Shown piece by piece: positions 6,680 through 8,052 of a stretch of 8,052 nucleotides of DNA. Under the pieces are notes generated by a model that did no database searches, was not told the DNA's origin, and worked only from the letters and a program-made list of their open reading frames with translations. Position numbers and translations under genes: made by a program. Every line of letters starts with the position of its first letter. The stretch's first letter is position 1. The stretch is from an uncultured Candidatus Altimarinota bacterium (GTDB lineage: Bacteria > Patescibacteriota > Gracilibacteria > CAIRYL01). The stretch lies in NCBI GenBank assembly GCA_947311665.1, contig CAMZLA010000005.1, positions 1-8,052 of the forward strand. The letters are read 5' to 3'.

Positions 6680-6752
6680 GAGTGTTTCATTTCTTTTTTT
6701 ATTTTCTTCAACAAATTTTTTTTATTGAGAAAAAAATATTGAAAAATATGTC

Positions 6753-6845
6753 GCACAACGTTGGGCTTAAACGAAGTTGCGACCGTAGGGAGCAATTTGG
6801 GAAAATGCCAAGCTGAGGCATTTTCCGTTTAAGCCCTGTTAAGTG
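6753..6845 (-). mobile_element. attC-like folded recombination site at the 3' end of the LysE cassette
   Basis: This element lies downstream of the LysE gene on its own strand. An outer stem GGGCTTAAAC (6763-6772) / GTTTAAGCCC (6827-6836) is perfect. A second stem GGAAAATGCC (6800-6809) / GGCATTTTCC (6817-6826) stacks directly on it, with the 7-nt loop AAGCTGA. About 27 unpaired bases (6773-6799) bulge from one side only. On the minus strand the ends read CACTTAAC (R''-like, fits RYYYAAC) and GTTGTGC (R'-like, one mismatch to GTTRRRY). Imperfect hairpins with one-sided unpaired bases and such boxes are typical of integron attC sites. The assignment is by structure; sequence identity to known attC sites was not tested. 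Confidence 0.6.
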
Positions 6846-6905
6846 ACCCGACCGAAGCGAAGCGTAGGGAGAGCGCAGCGTGGCAAGCGACCGAAGGGAG
6901 CGCAG
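6779..6905. repeat. Degenerate GCGACCG(A/T)AGGGAGC repeats
   Basis: Three related copies occur: GCGACCGTAGGGAGC (6779-6793, inside the bulge of the attC-like element), a rearranged copy with CGACCGAAG and CGTAGGGAGAGCGCAGCG (6849-6880), and GCGACCGAAGGGAGC followed by GCAG (6887-6905). The motifs GCGCAG and CGAAGCG recur between them. The G+C-rich composition is unlike the AT-rich sequence left of 6750. I recall similar spacers around mobile genes in Bacteroidetes, but did not check. Confidence 0.7.
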
Positions 6906-6943
6906 AGTAGAAAACATTTTTATCATAAAATTGTTTGCCATTT

Positions 6944-7570
6944 TTATTTGTGGGTCGCAACTATTATTGCAAGTACCAATAATGCCGCACCGAGTAGCTT
7001 GTTCACTATAGGTTGATATTTCATATAAACACTTCTGACTCTCTTTTGAGTAAAGAATACGGAAAGAATGGAAGCCATGAAAACTGAATTTAGTGGCATT
7101 GCGACCCACAAAAATATAACTACCCAAAATGGAGAGCCGGACGCCATAACTGTGGCGAATATACTTGCAAAAAAGAGAGAGGCTTTAGGGCTTAAGATGT
7201 TCGTTAAGAAGCCAATTTTGGCCGCTTGAAATGGAGTAAGGTCTTTATGCTGTTCTAATTTTGAGTCCGCTTTTTGTGCGTCTACTTTAATGAGGAATGT
7301 TTTGATACCAAGATAAGCAAGATAACCAACGCCCAAAAATTTGATTATGTTAAAAGCGAATGATGACGTTGAAATGATGAGCGCAAGTCCCGTGACGGAA
7401 TAGGTTATGTGAATTGCATTACCGATTCCTATTCCGACTGCTGTCCAAATTCCTGACTTACGCGAATACACTAGTGAATTTCTTATGATAAGCACAAAAA
7501 GCGGACCTGGTGTAAACCATGCAAAAATATGAACGGCTAAAATTGTGCTGATTAGTATTAGGCTCTCCAT
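6944..7570 (-). CDS. LysE/RhtB family amino-acid exporter
   Basis: This 208-residue inner-membrane protein belongs to the LysE/RhtB family, which exports amino acids or related metabolites. The family signature PGP is at 21-23 inside the first TM segment. Five to six hydrophobic segments follow (about 4-30, 41-67, 72-94, 117-141, 148-173 and 188-206). The second hallmark, GFLTNILSPKASLFF (120-134), matches the usual GFLxNxxNPKAxLFF, with the common Asn replaced by Ser. A charged loop (about 95-112) separates the halves. The length is standard and the protein looks intact, ending TAA. No Shine-Dalgarno precedes the ATG. The substrate cannot be told. It is the only gene in the inferred 867-bp cassette, and its base composition is less AT-rich than the genes left of 6750, which suggests separate ancestry. 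Small exporters are frequent cassette cargo. Confidence 0.93.
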   Translation of the reverse strand: MESLILISTILAVHIFAWFTPGPLFVLIIRNSLVYSRKSGIWTAVGIGIGNAIHITYSVTGLALIISTSSFAFNIIKFLGVGYLAYLGIKTFLIKVDAQKADSKLEQHKDLTPFQAAKIGFLTNILSPKASLFFASIFATVMASGSPFWVVIFLWVAMPLNSVFMASILSVFFTQKRVRSVYMKYQPIVNKLLGAALLVLAIIVATHK

Positions 7571-7791
7571 TTTGTCATCTTATAAATGGCAACTATACAT
7601 TAAAAATGTTTTCTATTTCACTTAACGTTTAAGTATATGAGAAGTTTCGCCGACTTCCTTTTTAATTTTATTACAAGAGGAGGCGAAATTTGGGTTTAAG
7701 AAATTTGCATTCCTTATTAAACATAAATCGCAAATTTCTTAAACCTCATATTCTTTGTTATAGGATGTAAAATTTTACTGGGCTTATAGTA
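7571..7791. other. Spacer between the GNAT and LysE genes: LysE leader plus attC-like site
   Basis: Reading leftward on the minus strand, this holds 27 bp after the GNAT stop, the 146-bp folded element, and about 48 bp of LysE leader. No further gene is visible. No convincing promoter for the LysE gene was found in the leader, so expression may rely on read-through or on a promoter inside the element. Confidence 0.6.
7619..7764 (-). mobile_element. attC-like folded recombination site at the 3' end of the GNAT cassette
   Basis: This 146-bp element begins 27 bp after the GNAT stop. On the minus strand its ends are CCTATAAC (R''-like) and GTTAAGTG (R'-like, exact GTTRRRY). Moving inward, ATATGAG (7635-7641) pairs with CTCATAT (7745-7751) as L boxes separated from the ends by unpaired spacers. 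A perfect 15-bp hairpin GTTTAAGAAATTTGC (7694-7708) / GCAAATTTCTTAAAC (7730-7744) has a 21-nt loop, and a 7-bp stem TTTCGCC (7645-7651) / GGCGAAA (7682-7688) stands beside it. Ordering R''-spacer-L''-hairpins-L'-spacer-R' is that of a large attC, like the ~125-nt Vibrio repeats. It shares the TGGG(C/T)TTAA core with the element at 6753-6845. Confidence 0.6.
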
Positions 7792-8052
7792 TTACAGGTT
7801 AAATTCTTTAATACTATTTTCATCAAAATTACAATTGTTCCATTCGTCATCAATATCTGCACCAGATTTTTCATACATTTCTATCGCAGGTTTATTCCAG
7901 TTTAATACTTGCCAACGAACCCTTTTACAATTTTCTTTTTTTGCAATTTCAAAGATTTTTTTCAATAATTTTGTTCCTATTTTTTTACCTCTATAAGACT
8001 CTTTTACATATAAATCATCTAAATATAAAGATTTTCCAACCCAAGTGTAATA
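7792..8052 (-). CDS. GNAT family N-acetyltransferase, C-terminal part (5' end outside window)
   Basis: The frame is open on the minus strand from the right edge to a TAA at 7792-7794, giving 86 residues. It starts YYTWVGKSLYLDDLYVKESYRG, so the N-terminal part lies beyond 8052. The strand SLYLDDLYV followed by YRGKKIGTKLLKKI is GNAT motif A, where R/Q-x-x-G-x-G/A binds the acetyl-CoA pyrophosphate (here RGKKIG). The next motif RVRWQVLNWNKPAIEMYEKSGA is motif B, with the NxPAxxxYxxxGA helix. The tail DDEWNNCNF is typical of the spermidine/spermine-type GNAT branch, so diamine or small-amine acetylation is possible but not shown. The overall flavour is Bacteroidetes-like from memory. An attC-like site follows its stop, so it is probably the upstream cassette of the same array. 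Confidence 0.92.
   Translation of the reverse strand, partial: YYTWVGKSLYLDDLYVKESYRGKKIGTKLLKKIFEIAKKENCKRVRWQVLNWNKPAIEMYEKSGADIDDEWNNCNFDENSIKEFNL

Larger units (their letters stand above)
6629..6943. other. 315-bp gene-free stretch holding terminator, apparent junction and attC-like element
   Basis: The left part (6629 to about 6750) is AT-rich like the genes before it and contains the porB terminator. The right part (about 6751-6906) is G+C-richer and repeat-laden, and belongs with the cassette region. I see no credible gene here. Open frames on the minus strand across this stretch are translations of repeats. Confidence 0.7.
6759..7625 (-). mobile_element. Inferred 867-bp integron-type gene cassette carrying the LysE-family exporter
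   Basis: Boundaries are placed at the G|TT cut points of the two attC-like sites, as integron integrases do. Read on the minus strand, the cassette starts TTAAGTGA, has a 55-nt leader and the exporter gene, and ends with its own attC-like site. The key evidence is that G plus its first bases, GTTAAGTGA (plus 7618-7626 reversed), is the exact reverse complement of the R''-side box at its other end (plus 6838-6846). In a circularised cassette these two become the paired outer arms of one attC, which is the rule for true cassettes. One gene in one orientation with the site at its 3' end also fits. No integrase is present in the window. Confidence 0.6.

Noticed and set aside
1..6680. Recoding of UGA to glycine (Gracilibacteria/Absconditabacteria code)
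   Set aside because: All genes, including the 658-codon secD and 411-codon pgi, read full length with no in-frame TGA, and their glycines are GGN. The absence of TGA stops in seven genes is too small a sample.
6708..7127. A 139-residue open frame on the minus strand across the hairpins
   Set aside because: It translates the repeats, the attC-like element and part of the LysE gene in another frame; its sequence is repeat-like (LRSLRSLATLRS).
6753..7764. Insertion sequence or composite transposon around the LysE gene
   Set aside because: There is no transposase, the inverted 9-mers lie inside two different hairpin elements, and no target duplication is visible. The cassette explanation fits better.

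Overview
The first ~6.7 kb looks like the chromosome of a very AT-rich bacterium with compact genes. Glycine is almost always GGA/GGN and there are long A and T homopolymers. None of the starts has a recognisable Shine-Dalgarno, and the seven genes there stop at TAA or TAG only. Gene content and style (small glycolytic glucose-6-phosphate isomerase, ferredoxin-dependent 2-oxoacid oxidoreductase beta subunit, SecD with a large extra domain, highly diverged CoaE-like kinase) suggest a Candidate Phyla Radiation / Patescibacteria lineage, perhaps near Peregrinibacteria. That placement is inference only. The standard code fits, because every gene reads through without in-frame TGA.

Layout, host-like part: 3' end of purH (2-241, +), a CoaE-like P-loop kinase (253-807, +), a 198-bp gap with candidate promoters, secD (1006-2982, +), a short 8-bp tandem repeat, a glutaredoxin (3055-3312, +), pgi (3318-4553, -, nearly abutting the glutaredoxin tail to tail), a 190-bp divergent intergenic region, a three-TM protein of unknown function with a low-complexity acidic tail (4744-5502, +), a hairpin terminator, a porB-like TPP subunit (5609-6628, +), and a second hairpin terminator (6652-6679).

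Layout, foreign-looking part: from about 6750 the sequence changes character. It is richer in G+C, its genes lie on the minus strand, and long inverted-repeat elements separate them. A LysE/RhtB-type exporter (6944-7570, -) and the 3' part of a GNAT acetyltransferase (7792-8052, -) are each followed at their 3' end by a folded element resembling an integron attC site. The LysE unit has the signature of an integron cassette. Its first bases (minus strand GTTAAGTGA, plus 7618-7626) are the exact reverse complement of the outer box of the element at its own other end (plus 6838-6846), as expected if it once existed as a circle with one attC. I infer an 867-bp cassette at about 6759-7625, in an array with the GNAT unit. 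No integrase or attI is in the window. The GNAT sequence and the intergenic style remind me of Bacteroidetes. The join to the AT-rich genome is therefore either a cross-phylum cassette insertion or an assembly chimera, and sequence alone cannot decide.

Functionally, the host-like part is housekeeping: purine synthesis, CoA synthesis, Sec export, thiol redox, glycolysis and pyruvate/ferredoxin metabolism. The cassette part is typical accessory cargo, an efflux protein and an acetyltransferase.
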